From: Actinorhabdospora filicis
GTDB taxonomy: Bacteria; Actinomycetota; Actinomycetes; Mycobacteriales; Micromonosporaceae
Reading direction: 5' to 3'
Length of the DNA: 64,000 nucleotides
NCBI RefSeq assembly: GCF_030269765.1
Contig: NZ_BSTX01000004.1
Coordinates: 628,990 to 692,989, forward strand
Every line of letters starts with the position of its first letter. Within the stretch, counting starts at the first letter, position 1. Both the position numbers and the translations under genes were made by a program. Shown piece by piece: positions 1 to 7,825 of this stretch. A model generated the notes under the pieces. That model was not told the DNA's origin, did not search any database, and saw only the letters and a program-made list of their open reading frames with translations.

Positions 1-571
1 TCTTGTCCTTGGTGCCGGTGCCCTTCTCGCCCTTGAGCTTGCCGAACAGGCCGCTGGCGCCCGCGCCGGCCTCGGTCAGCTTGAACTGGCCGGCCGCCAG
101 CCGCTCCACCTTGGTGGTGTCGCTGATGAGCTGGGTGTCGTCGAAGACCTTCTCCTCGAACACGTCCCCGAACTCCGAGGACGAGGTCTTCATCCACTTG
201 CCCTTCATCATCTGGGCCATCTCGCCGCTGTTCAGCTTGATGTAGGCGTCCTCGCCGAAGATGCGGATCTCCATGTCCTGGTCTTCGCCGTCGATCTTGC
301 CCTTCAGCTTCATCACCGCGACCTTGGCGGTGGAGTCGATGGACATGCTCACCGTCAGGTCGCCCGAGGTGCCCTCGACCGACATCGACTTGGCCTCGCC
401 GGACTTCTTCAGCGCGGCCTGGAGCTCGGCCTTCGGGTCGCCCTTCTGCTCGGCGGCGTTGTTCGAGGACGACGACGCGTTGTCGGTGGGCTTGTCCTTG
501 GTGCCGCACGCGGCACCGAACAGGGCGACACCGGCCAGGGCGGCGACGGCGACGATGGACTTCAGCTTCAT
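1..571 (-). CDS. putative secreted lipoprotein (LppX/LprG-like), partial at left edge
   Basis: About 190 N-terminal residues are visible and the gene runs off the left edge. The start ATG at 571 is followed by a signal peptide with a short basic end, a hydrophobic stretch (VAVAALAGVALFGAAC) and a cysteine near residue 21, an approximate lipobox. A Ser/Asn/Lys-rich linker follows, then a beta-rich region with repeated acidic and lysine residues (MKLKGKIDGEDQDMEIRIFG). The pattern resembles mycobacterial and streptomycete LppX/LprG-like lipoproteins, which bind lipids at the outer membrane face. That family assignment is by appearance only. It is probably exported and lipid-anchored; the ligand is unknown. 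Confidence 0.6.
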   Translation of the reverse strand, partial: MKLKSIVAVAALAGVALFGAACGTKDKPTDNASSSSNNAAEQKGDPKAELQAALKKSGEAKSMSVEGTSGDLTVSMSIDSTAKVAVMKLKGKIDGEDQDMEIRIFGEDAYIKLNSGEMAQMMKGKWMKTSSSEFGDVFEEKVFDDTQLISDTTKVERLAAGQFKLTEAGAGASGLFGKLKGEKGTGTKDK

Positions 572-668
572 GGTGAGACCTTTCACGTGCGGTGGAAATA
601 CCGGAAGGGTGGCGAAGACCGGAGACGCGCGTTTCGGGCGCAGTGGTGGCCCGAAACGGCCCGCCCGG

Positions 669-989
669 CTACGCCGGTGGTTCGACGAACTCGCGCGCGG
701 GCGCGTCGGAGGGGACCGCCGCGACGGCGTCGGGACGGTCATGGCCGAGGTCGGGGGACGCCGGGAGACCGGCGAGAGGCAGGGCGGGCGGCAGGTCCCG
801 AGTGGCCGGGCCGCCGTCGCCGTGGAAGCCGCCGGTGTCGCACTCGGCGACGTCGGCGGGACCGGATTCGTCGGAGGCGACGACCGGCTCGGCGGAGGCG
901 GGATCCGGCGCGCCGGCCACCGCGTCCACGGTCGCGGCGAAGGCCGCGAGCACCGCGAACACGGCGAGCACGATGGACCGGAACTTCAC
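669..989 (-). CDS. small secreted protein of unknown function
   Basis: A 106-residue protein. The GTG at 989 is preferred over the longer frame from 1082 because an AGGAG motif lies about 9 nt upstream and a clean signal peptide then begins at residue 1 (KFRSIVLAVFAVLAAFAA). The mature part is rich in Ala, Pro, Asp and Gly and has one cysteine. No domain is recognised. It is transcribed in the same direction as the lipoprotein that starts at 571, so the two could share a transcript. It could be a cell-surface or wall-associated peptide, but no function can be assigned. Confidence 0.45.
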   Translation of the reverse strand: MKFRSIVLAVFAVLAAFAATVDAVAGAPDPASAEPVVASDESGPADVAECDTGGFHGDGGPATRDLPPALPLAGLPASPDLGHDRPDAVAAVPSDAPAREFVEPPA

Positions 990-1153
990 GAGCGCTGCTC
1001 CTGCGAATGTCGGGCGACGCCGCTGGGCGGGCGGCGGAGACGGTTTCCGGGCTGATGAAACCGTCCATTCACGGTAACTCACACGCGCACGCCTAAGCCG
1101 CCCGTTTCACCTGGGGCAATGTGCGTCACAGCGGTCACCGGGCGAAACATGCG

Positions 1154-1182
1154 AAAGGCCCCGTGCGAAGCACGGGGCCTTT
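1154..1182 (-). terminator. rho-independent-like hairpin after citA
   Basis: Perfect 13-bp stem (AAAGGCCCCGTGC / GCACGGGGCCTTT) with a 3-nt loop, 22 bp downstream of the citrate synthase stop. The arms begin with A and end with T runs, so it can act in both directions. Confidence 0.75.
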
Positions 1183-1203
1183 GTGGAGAATATGCCGATC
1201 CGC

Positions 1204-2298
1204 TTACAGGGAACCGAATCCCTCGACGTCCTCGGGCTTGCGCGGGGCGGGGCCGACGTACTTCGCCGACGGGCGCACGATGCGCGCCAGCTTCTTCTGC
1301 TCCAGGATGTGCGCGCTCCACCCGGCGACGCGGGCGCAGGTGAACATCGAGGTGAACATGTCGGCGGGGACCTCGGCGAAGTCGAGCACGACCGCCGACC
1401 AGAACTCCACGTTGGTGGCCAGGACCCGGTCGGGCTTGCGGGCCTTCAGCTCGGCCAGCGCGGCCTGCTCCAGCGCCTCGGCGACCTCGAAGCGCGGCGC
1501 GCCCAGCTCGCGGGCGGTCTTGCGCAGGACGCGGGCGCGCGGGTCCTCGGCGCGGTAGACGCGGTGGCCGAAGCCCATGAGGCGCTCGCCGCGGTCCAGG
1601 ACGCCCCTGACGTAGGCCTCGGCGTCGCCGCTGCGCTCGACCTCCTCCAGCATGTGCAGGACGCGCGAGGGCGCGCCGCCGTGCAGGGGCCCGGAGAGGG
1701 CGCCCACGCCGGAGGAGATGCAGGCGGCCACGTCGGCGCCGGTGGAGGCGACCACGCGGGTGGTGAACGTCGAGGCGTTCATGCCGTGCTCGGCGGCGGA
1801 GATGAAGTAGGCGTCGACGGCCTTGACGTGGCGGGGGTCGGGCTCGCCGCGCCAGCGGCGCATGAAGCGCTCGACGATGGTCTCGGCCTTGTCGATCTCC
1901 TTCTGCGGTACCGCGGGGCGGCCGATGCCGCGCGCCGACTGCGCCACGAAGGACAGCGCGGTCACCGATACCCGCGCGAGGTCGTTGCGGGCCTGCGCGT
2001 CGTCGATGTCCAGGAGCTGGTGGAGACCCCAGTAGGGGGCGAGCATGGCGACCGCGGACTGCACGTCGACGCGGATGTCGCCGGAGTGGACCGGGACGGG
2101 GAAGGGCTCGGCGGGGGGCAGCCCGGGGCCGAACTTGCCGTCCACCAGCAGCGCCCACACCTGACCGAAGGAGACCCGGCCGATGAGATCTTCGATGTCG
2201 ACGCCGCGATAACGCAGCGCCCCGCCTTCTTTGTCGGGTTCGGCGATCTCGGTTTCGAAGGCGACGACGCCTTCGAGGCCCGGTTTGAAGTCGGACAT
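1204..2298 (-). CDS. citA: citrate synthase, CitA type
   Basis: A 364-residue citrate synthase that condenses oxaloacetate and acetyl-CoA to citrate in the TCA cycle. The length and sequence match the actinobacterial CitA (citrate synthase 2) group, with an N-terminus like LEGVVAFETEIAEPDKEGGA and an internal GGALRYRGVDIEDL. Active-site residues are visible: His206 in GPLHGGAP, His245 in GFGHRVYRA and Asp306 in VVLDFAEVP. The ATG at 2298 has AGGAGA about 5 nt upstream; the longer frame from 2430 lacks such support. It is divergent from pdxH across 295 bp and is followed by a strong hairpin. Whether this is the main or a secondary citrate synthase cannot be told from the window. Confidence 0.93.
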   Translation of the reverse strand: MSDFKPGLEGVVAFETEIAEPDKEGGALRYRGVDIEDLIGRVSFGQVWALLVDGKFGPGLPPAEPFPVPVHSGDIRVDVQSAVAMLAPYWGLHQLLDIDDAQARNDLARVSVTALSFVAQSARGIGRPAVPQKEIDKAETIVERFMRRWRGEPDPRHVKAVDAYFISAAEHGMNASTFTTRVVASTGADVAACISSGVGALSGPLHGGAPSRVLHMLEEVERSGDAEAYVRGVLDRGERLMGFGHRVYRAEDPRARVLRKTARELGAPRFEVAEALEQAALAELKARKPDRVLATNVEFWSAVVLDFAEVPADMFTSMFTCARVAGWSAHILEQKKLARIVRPSAKYVGPAPRKPEDVEGFGSL

Positions 2299-2593
2299 CA
2301 GGTCTCCTGTTTCGTCAGGTACTCTCGCCGGCCCCATCTTGCCCGTCCGCGCGCAACTGGGCGAGCACCGGGTGGAGCGGAACACGCCTGAATCGAGCGC
2401 GTCCGCGCATCCGAGCCTATCGTTTTGCACCCCTTGCCCGCACTTGGCGAGCGAAATCTGTGGTGTTCGGCTAAAGGATTTGGTGAGAATGCGACGAGTC
2501 GCCGATAGCCGATCACGATGCGATAAAGCCCGGGCGTGTTCCTAATATTGGGCGGTGGTCGGCGCATCCGGCCGGGATTGGGGAGAGACCGCG

Positions 2594-3250
2594 ATGAACA
2601 CGCCCGAGGAGACCTGGTCGGTTGCGAAGCTGGGCCGCCAATATTCCAGCGCGCCCTTCGACACCGGCGCCCTGGCGCCCACCTGGCACGAGCAGCTGCG
2701 CGACTGGCTGAAACAGGCCGTCGACGGCGGGGTGTTCGAGCCGAACGCGATGGTGCTCTCCACCGTGGACGCCGAGGGCGCGCCCAGCTCGCGGAACGTG
2801 CTGCTGCGCGACTTCTCCTCCGAGGGCCTGACCTTCTTCACCAACTACGAGTCCCGCAAGGGCACCGAACTGGCCGGCAACCCGAGGGTCGCGCTGCTGT
2901 TCTCGTGGCTGCCGCTGTACCGGCAGGTGAACATTCGCGGGACGGCGGTCCGGGTCCCGCGCGAGGTCTCCGCGGCCTACTTCGCCTCGCGCCCGCGCGG
3001 CTCGCAGCTGGCGTCCTACGTGTCCCCGCAGTCCCAGGTGCTGCCCGACCGGGACGCGTTGCAGCGCATGTGGGACGAGGCCGACGCCGCGTTCCCCGGC
3101 GAGGTCCCGCTGCGCGACAACTGGGGCGGCTACCGCGTCGTCCCCGAGACCGTGGAGTTCTGGCAGGGCCAGGAGGCGCGCATGCACGACCGGCTGCGCT
3201 TCCGGCGGGTGCCGGGCGCGGACTGGGCCGTCGAGCGCCTCGCGCCCTGA
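2594..3250 (+). CDS. pdxH: pyridoxamine 5'-phosphate oxidase
   Basis: A 218-residue FMN enzyme that oxidises pyridoxine or pyridoxamine 5'-phosphate to pyridoxal 5'-phosphate. Family motifs are present in order: the FMN-binding stretch SSRNVLLRDFSSEGLTFFTN, then SRKGTEL, the core LYRQVNIRG, and the substrate-binding SRPRGSQLASYVSPQSQ. It ends with the typical C-terminus WAVERLAP. The ATG at 2594 is chosen because GGGAGAG lies 7 nt upstream; an in-frame start at 2555 is less likely. It is divergent from citA. The length is normal and the call is firm. Confidence 0.95.
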   Translation: MNTPEETWSVAKLGRQYSSAPFDTGALAPTWHEQLRDWLKQAVDGGVFEPNAMVLSTVDAEGAPSSRNVLLRDFSSEGLTFFTNYESRKGTELAGNPRVALLFSWLPLYRQVNIRGTAVRVPREVSAAYFASRPRGSQLASYVSPQSQVLPDRDALQRMWDEADAAFPGEVPLRDNWGGYRVVPETVEFWQGQEARMHDRLRFRRVPGADWAVERLAP

Positions 3251-3383
3251 TGAGGCGGCGGTGCGGTCTGGATAGACTTCCCCTCGCCGATCGGCTCGCC
3301 GTCCACACCCGCCTTGAAGACCCTGTTCTTCGATGACCGTCGCCCAACACGGGCGGGAGCCCCGGCCGCAGGGAGGAACGAGC

Positions 3384-4274
3384 ATGGCGCTGTCCGGTGA
3401 GCAGTGGAGCATTTCGTACGCGGGCCGCGAGGCCGTCATCGTCGAGGTCGGCGGCGGCCTGCGCTCGTTCACCGTCGACGGTGACGCCTATGTGGACGGC
3501 TACTTCGAGGACGAGCTGTGCCCCGGTGGCGCGGGCCAGGTCCTGGCGCCCTGGCCGAACCGGCTGGGCGACGGCGCCTACGAGTTCGGCGGGAAGAAGT
3601 ACCAGCTGCCGCTGTCCGAACCCGCCAACCGGAACGCCTCCCACGGCCTCGTCCGCTGGCTGCGCTGGCAGGCCGTCGACCACGACCCCGACTCGGTGAC
3701 CGTGGAGTGCGCCCTCCCCGCCCAGCCCGGCTACCCGTTCCCGATCGTGCTGCGCACCCGCTGGTCGGTGGGGCCCTACGGGCTGCGCGCGGTCCACACC
3801 GCGGTGAACCTGGGGGCGTCCCCCGCGCCGTTCGGGCTCGGCGTCCACCCGTACCTGAAGGTCCCCGGCACGCCCATCGCCGACCTGACCCTCGACCTGC
3901 CGGCGAAGCTGCGCCTGAAGACCGACGAGCGCAAGCTGCCCGTCGGCGACGAGCCCTACGCCAACGCCTCCGCCAAGATCGGCGACACCGTCATCGACGC
4001 CGCCTTCGGCGACCTGGCCCGCGACGCCGACGGCAACATCGCCATCGCGCTGTCCACCGGCGACGGCCGCGGCGTCACCCTCTGGGCCGACGAGTCGTTC
4101 CCGTGGGCGCAGATCTACACCGCCGACGCCTTCGGCGACGAGCGCAAGCGCCGCGCGGTGGCCATCGAGCCGATGAGCTGCCCGCCGGACGCCTTCCGCA
4201 CCGGCCGCGACCTGGTGACGCTGGCGCCGGGCGAGATCTGGTCCGGGACCTGGGGGATCAAACCCCGTCGGTGA
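3384..4274 (+). CDS. aldose 1-epimerase (mutarotase) family protein
   Basis: A 296-residue galactose-mutarotase-fold protein that interconverts alpha and beta anomers of sugars. Likely catalytic and binding residues are seen: a His in RNASHGLVRW, a second His in GLGVHPYLKVPG, and the general-base Glu in AIEPMSCPPDAF. The ATG at 3384 has the Shine-Dalgarno GGGAGGAA 5-6 nt upstream. It lies alone 133 bp after pdxH, so it may have its own promoter (TAGACT occurs near 3274). Sugar specificity cannot be inferred. Confidence 0.85.
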   Translation: MALSGEQWSISYAGREAVIVEVGGGLRSFTVDGDAYVDGYFEDELCPGGAGQVLAPWPNRLGDGAYEFGGKKYQLPLSEPANRNASHGLVRWLRWQAVDHDPDSVTVECALPAQPGYPFPIVLRTRWSVGPYGLRAVHTAVNLGASPAPFGLGVHPYLKVPGTPIADLTLDLPAKLRLKTDERKLPVGDEPYANASAKIGDTVIDAAFGDLARDADGNIAIALSTGDGRGVTLWADESFPWAQIYTADAFGDERKRRAVAIEPMSCPPDAFRTGRDLVTLAPGEIWSGTWGIKPRR

Positions 4275-4291
4275 TGACGCCCCTCGATGTT

Positions 4292-4305
4292 GTGAGCTAT
4301 CTCAC
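4292..4305. promoter_or_regulatory. short inverted repeat upstream of small conserved gene
   Basis: GTGAG-CTAT-CTCAC, a perfect 5-bp dyad about 75 bp before the GTG at 4379. It could be an operator or part of a promoter. The 104-bp gap otherwise shows only the ribosome-binding site GAAGGGAG. Confidence 0.3.
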
Positions 4306-4378
4306 TTGATGGTCCGTCGATGGAGTGCGGGAGCGTCTCGTTGACAAGGTGAAGTGAAGGTGAAGGGAGCGCGCAGCG

Positions 4379-4720
4379 GTGATTTTCAAGGGTGTCCTCG
4401 ACGAGCGGCCCTACCCCGAGCACGGGCTCACCCTGCGCGAATGGTCGGCCATCCCGCCCCGGCTGGTGCGGCTGGACCGCATCATCACCACCAAGAGCGT
4501 CCTGGCCCTCGACCGGCTGCTCGCCGACGACTCCACGTTCTACGGCGACCTGTTCGCCCACGTCGTCCAGTGGAACGGCGAGTGGTACATGGAGGACGGC
4601 CTGCACCGGGCGGTGCGCGCCGCGCTGCGGCAGCGCACCGCCATTCACGCGCGGGTGCTGGCCCTCACTGCTGAGGGTGTTGTTGCCACTGCCCGGGTGG
4701 AGGGGCCGGGGCAGGGGTAG
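4379..4720 (+). CDS. small conserved actinobacterial protein (ParB-N/VapB-like annotation family)
   Basis: A 113-residue protein with a GTG start at 4379 and AAGGGAG about 10 nt upstream. Residues 1-95 contain MIFKGVLDERPYPEHG, then VRLDRIITTKSVLALDRLLA, DDSTFYGDLFAHVVQW and YMEDGLHRAVRAALRQR. From memory this matches a small streptomycete family sometimes labelled VapB-type antitoxin; the ITT..L.....YGD.F....G..YMEDGLHR layout also recalls a ParB/Srx-like fold. No partner toxin lies nearby. The last 15-20 residues go past the usual end and overlap the 3' end of the convergent gene by 56 bp. The molecular role is unknown. Confidence 0.7.
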   Translation: MIFKGVLDERPYPEHGLTLREWSAIPPRLVRLDRIITTKSVLALDRLLADDSTFYGDLFAHVVQWNGEWYMEDGLHRAVRAALRQRTAIHARVLALTAEGVVATARVEGPGQG

Positions 4721-5471
4721 GCGCCGGGTAGCCCGGCTGCTGGTGCGCGACGACCGGCGAGGGCGGCGGTCCCGGTGAGGCCACCGCCGCAGGCGCGGCG
4801 GCCTTCGGGTCGAAGGTGACCGCCGCGGCGGTCATCACGATCAGGATCCCCAGGACCAGCAGGATCGTGCCCCACCCGAAGGACACGGTGTCCCCCAGGT
4901 ACTCGTCGGGGTCGTCGCCGCTGCCGTAGGAGTCGGACGGGGAGGGCTCGGGAGCGTTCCCGGTGTAGTAGTGCTGCGTGCCCAGCAGGTAGGAGCGCCA
5001 GCTCAGGATCGAGCCGACGATCGAGGCGATCGCCACCAGGCCCGCCAGCAGCGTGCCGACCTTCAGCCCGACGCGGGCGCGCCCGCGGACGGCGAGGGTC
5101 GCCGCCAGCAGCGCCAGCGCCAGGTAGAGCGGCAGCAGGTCGATGCCCGCCACGCCGCCGTACTGGTAGCCGCGGGAGAGACCGTTGACCGGGATCTCCC
5201 AGATCTCCTTGTAGGCGGTCTTGTCATCGGCGTAGATCGCGGCCGGGCCGAGGTACCCGATCACGATGAGCAGCGTGCCCACGGCGGTCAGGATCAGCGG
5301 CACCGGCCCGAACGGCATGCGCTCGCGCCAGAACGACGAGACGGGCGGGGGCGGGGACGGTGGCGGCGGGGAGTAGGTGAGTGGAGGGGCGGTCACCGGC
5401 TGGACGACCGGGAACTGCCCGGTCGCCGTCGCGGGGTATGCCGCCTGCTGGGGCACAGGGGGCTGTGTCAT
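4665..5471 (-). CDS. proline-rich membrane protein with four predicted TM segments
   Basis: 268 residues. A Pro/Gln/Val-rich cytoplasmic N-terminus (1-50) is followed by TM segments around 58-76, 112-130, 140-160 and 210-230, then a Pro/Ala/Gln-rich tail. The loop before the last TM is acidic and Ser-rich (EPSPSDSYGSGDDPDEYLGD) and leads into VSFGWGTILL. The start at 5471 is preferred because GGGAAGG sits about 8 nt upstream. It is a paralogue of the next gene upstream (5513-6208) with the same topology and a shared GPAAI/V...VGWGT pattern. No named family is recognised. Its 3' end overlaps the convergent small gene. Confidence 0.7.
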   Translation of the reverse strand: MTQPPVPQQAAYPATATGQFPVVQPVTAPPLTYSPPPPSPPPPVSSFWRERMPFGPVPLILTAVGTLLIVIGYLGPAAIYADDKTAYKEIWEIPVNGLSRGYQYGGVAGIDLLPLYLALALLAATLAVRGRARVGLKVGTLLAGLVAIASIVGSILSWRSYLLGTQHYYTGNAPEPSPSDSYGSGDDPDEYLGDTVSFGWGTILLVLGILIVMTAAAVTFDPKAAAPAAVASPGPPPSPVVAHQQPGYPAPTPAPAPPPGQWQQHPQQ

Positions 5472-5512
5472 GCGTCGCATCCTTCCCGACGCGCGCCACC
5501 TGTGGGAACCCG

Positions 5513-6208
5513 TCAGGCGGACGGTGCCGACCACACGGTGTTGTCGGGGACGACCTCGATGCCGTCCTCGTGCGGCGGCGGGGAGGCGACCGGGAGGACG
5601 GACGGGACGCGCCGGGTGGCGGTGACCGCGGCGACCGCGAGGAGGACGAGCGCGGCGATCAGCAGCCAGGTGCCCCAGCCCACGGACATCACGACGTCCT
5701 CGAAGGGGTTCTTCTTCATGGAGGGGTCGTATTCGTCCAGGCCGTAGTCCGAGGCCGCCGAGGTGCCCTCGGTCCAGCGGTTGGTGCCGGTGAAGATGCC
5801 GACCCAGTCGCGGAACTGGCCGTAGATCATGCCCACGCCGAGCACCGCGACGCCGACGGCGGCGAATCGTGCCGAGATGCGCCGCGCGCCGCCGGTGCCG
5901 TAGGCGAAGGCGAGCAGGAGCGCGGTGAGGATCAGCGGCCACACGGGCATCGCGAGGGCGGTCTGGGTGCTGGTGAGGCCGATGGGCAGGCCGGAGATGG
6001 GGATCGCGACGTACTTCGTCACGTCGCCGTTCTTGTCCGAGTGGACGGCGGCGGGGCCGAAGAAGGCCACCGCCCCGGCCAGGACGCCGGCGGCGGCGAA
6101 CAGGGCCGACACGGGTGTCGTGGGGAGGGCGGAGAGGAGGCCGGCGCGCGTGGGAGCCGGGGCTTCGGTGGGCGTGGCGGGGTACGGGGCATCGGGCACG
6201 GTGGGCAT
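5513..6208 (-). CDS. four-TM membrane protein, paralogue of the neighbour
   Basis: 231 residues. A short Pro/Ala-rich N-terminus precedes TM segments near 33-52, 87-103, 113-130 and 184-200. The loop before TM4 carries acidic residues (DYGLDEYDPSMKKNPFED) and then MSVGWGTWLL, matching VSFGWGT in the downstream paralogue at 4665-5471. Both also share FFGPAAV / LGPAAI after TM1. The start at 6208 has AGGA about 9 nt upstream; the longer frame to 6304 would collide with the divergent dehydrogenase promoter. Separated from the paralogue by 41 bp, so likely one operon. Function unknown. Confidence 0.7.
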   Translation of the reverse strand: MPTVPDAPYPATPTEAPAPTRAGLLSALPTTPVSALFAAAGVLAGAVAFFGPAAVHSDKNGDVTKYVAIPISGLPIGLTSTQTALAMPVWPLILTALLLAFAYGTGGARRISARFAAVGVAVLGVGMIYGQFRDWVGIFTGTNRWTEGTSAASDYGLDEYDPSMKKNPFEDVVMSVGWGTWLLIAALVLLAVAAVTATRRVPSVLPVASPPPHEDGIEVVPDNTVWSAPSA

Positions 6209-6279
6209 GGCCCCATCCTGCCTCAGCCGCCCGGGTGGCCGCCATCGCGCTCCGCCCCCCGTCCCCGCGCCCGCCCTCG

Positions 6280-6285
6280 TAGGCT
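6280..6285 (+). promoter_or_regulatory. -10-like hexamer of a leaderless promoter
   Basis: TAGGCT ends 6 nt before the ATG of the aldehyde dehydrogenase at 6292, and no Shine-Dalgarno is present. This is the spacing expected if transcription starts at the A of ATG. Confidence 0.45.
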
Positions 6286-6291
6286 CGGGCC

Positions 6292-7728
6292 ATGGACGCC
6301 ACACCGATCTGGATCGCGGGCACGCCCGAGCACGGGACCGAGCCGCTCACCGTCACCCACCCCTACGACGGTTCAGAGGCGGGCGCGACCACCCACGCCA
6401 CGGAGGAGCAGGTGGAGCGCGCGGTGGCCGCCGCGGCGGCGGTGGCGCGCGAGGCGGCTTCGCTGCCCGCGCACGTGAGGGCCGCGGCGCTGGACCACGT
6501 CTCGCGGCGGCTCGCCGAGCGGCATGAGGAGGTCGCGCGGCTGATCACCGCCGAGAACGGCAAGCCGATCACGTGGGCGCGGGTGGAGGTGACGCGCGCG
6601 ATCGGCACGTTCCGGTGGGCGGCGGAGGAGGCGCGGCGGTTCGACGCGGTGACGCAGGACCTGTCGGCCGATCCGGGGATGGTGGGGCGGCTGGCGCTGA
6701 CGCGGCGGGTGCCGCTGGGGCCGGTGCTGGGGATCAGCCCCTTCAACTTCCCGCTGAACCTGGTCGCGCACAAGATCGCGCCCGCGATCGCGGTGGGCGC
6801 GCCGATCGTGGTCAAACCGGCCCCGGCGACTCCCCTGTCGGCGCTGCTGCTGGGCGAGCTGCTGGCCGAGACGGACCTGCCCGCCGGGATGGTCTCGGTG
6901 ATCCCGGTTCCCAACGACCGGGCGCCGGGCCTGGTGGCCGATCCGCGGCTGCCGGTGGTGTCCTTCACCGGCTCGGTGCCGGTGGGCTGGTCGATCGCGG
7001 AATCGGTGCCGCGCAAGAAGACCGTCCTGGAACTCGGCGGGAACGCCGCCGCGCTGGTGTGCCCCGACTGGTCCTCCGAGGAGGACCTGGAGTGGGCGGC
7101 GACCCGCATCGCGACCTTCGGTAACTACCAGGCCGGGCAGAGCTGCATCGCCGTGCAGCGGGTGTTCGTCGCCGGGGAGCTCTACGACGACCTGGTCGCC
7201 CGGGTGGTGACCAAGGTGGGCGCGCTCAAGGACGGCGATCCGTCCGAAGAGGACGTCGTGGTGGGCCCGCTGGTCGACCTCGCGGCGGCCGAGCGGGTCG
7301 AGTCGTGGGTCGGCGAGGCGGTGGCGGCCGGGGCGCGGGTTCTGGTGGGCGGCAACCGATATGGAACCGCATACGAACCGACCGTGCTGGCCGACGTGCC
7401 GCCCGGCGCGAAGGTCTCCGCCGAGGAGGTCTTCGGGCCCGTGCTGACCGTTTCGCCCGTGTCCTCAGTGGACGAGGGCTTCGCCGCGATCAACGATTCG
7501 CGCTTCGGCCTTCAGGCCGGTGTCTTCACCCACGACGTCGCGGTGGCCTTCCGCGCCCACCGTGAGCTGGCCGTCGGCGGGGTGATCGTCGGCGACGTGC
7601 CGAGCTTCCGCGCCGACCAGATGGCCTACGGCGGGACCAAGGACAGCGGGGCGGGCCGCGAGGGCCTGCGGGCGGCGATGGAGGACCTCACCGAGACCCG
7701 CGTTCTGGTGCTGCGGACGACGAGTTGA
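6292..7728 (+). CDS. NAD(P)-dependent aldehyde dehydrogenase
   Basis: 478 residues, normal family length, oxidising an aldehyde to the acid. Recognisable elements: Asn152 in SPFNFPLNLV, Lys175 in VVKPAPATPLS (cofactor), the FTGSVPVGW dinucleotide loop, the general base Glu247 in LELGGNA, and the nucleophile Cys285 in GNYQAGQSCIAVQR, followed by EEVFGPVL. The extended active-site sequence NYQAGQSC suggests a glyceraldehyde/lactaldehyde/succinate-semialdehyde-type enzyme, but the substrate is not determinable. It stands alone, divergent from the two membrane proteins, with a probable leaderless promoter (TAGGCT at 6280). Confidence 0.92.
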   Translation: MDATPIWIAGTPEHGTEPLTVTHPYDGSEAGATTHATEEQVERAVAAAAAVAREAASLPAHVRAAALDHVSRRLAERHEEVARLITAENGKPITWARVEVTRAIGTFRWAAEEARRFDAVTQDLSADPGMVGRLALTRRVPLGPVLGISPFNFPLNLVAHKIAPAIAVGAPIVVKPAPATPLSALLLGELLAETDLPAGMVSVIPVPNDRAPGLVADPRLPVVSFTGSVPVGWSIAESVPRKKTVLELGGNAAALVCPDWSSEEDLEWAATRIATFGNYQAGQSCIAVQRVFVAGELYDDLVARVVTKVGALKDGDPSEEDVVVGPLVDLAAAERVESWVGEAVAAGARVLVGGNRYGTAYEPTVLADVPPGAKVSAEEVFGPVLTVSPVSSVDEGFAAINDSRFGLQAGVFTHDVAVAFRAHRELAVGGVIVGDVPSFRADQMAYGGTKDSGAGREGLRAAMEDLTETRVLVLRTTS

Positions 7729-7825
7729 TCTCTCCCTCCGGCGGTCTTGACCGCCCCCGCCATGGCGGCGATACTCGATCGGGCCCGGGGCCCGTTAACG
7801 GACGAAAAACGGCAGGGAGGTCCGC

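Noticed and set aside
1183..2391. Long plus-strand open frame over citA (and many similar long frames, e.g. 16386-17960, 24932-26662 complement, 61441-63525)
   Set aside because: Low-complexity Gly/Ala/Arg/Val translations opposite well-identified genes; these are antisense shadows of GC-rich codon bias.
4379..4720. Type II toxin-antitoxin pair
   Set aside because: The small protein belongs to a family sometimes labelled VapB-like, but no toxin gene is next to it and the neighbour is a convergent membrane protein.
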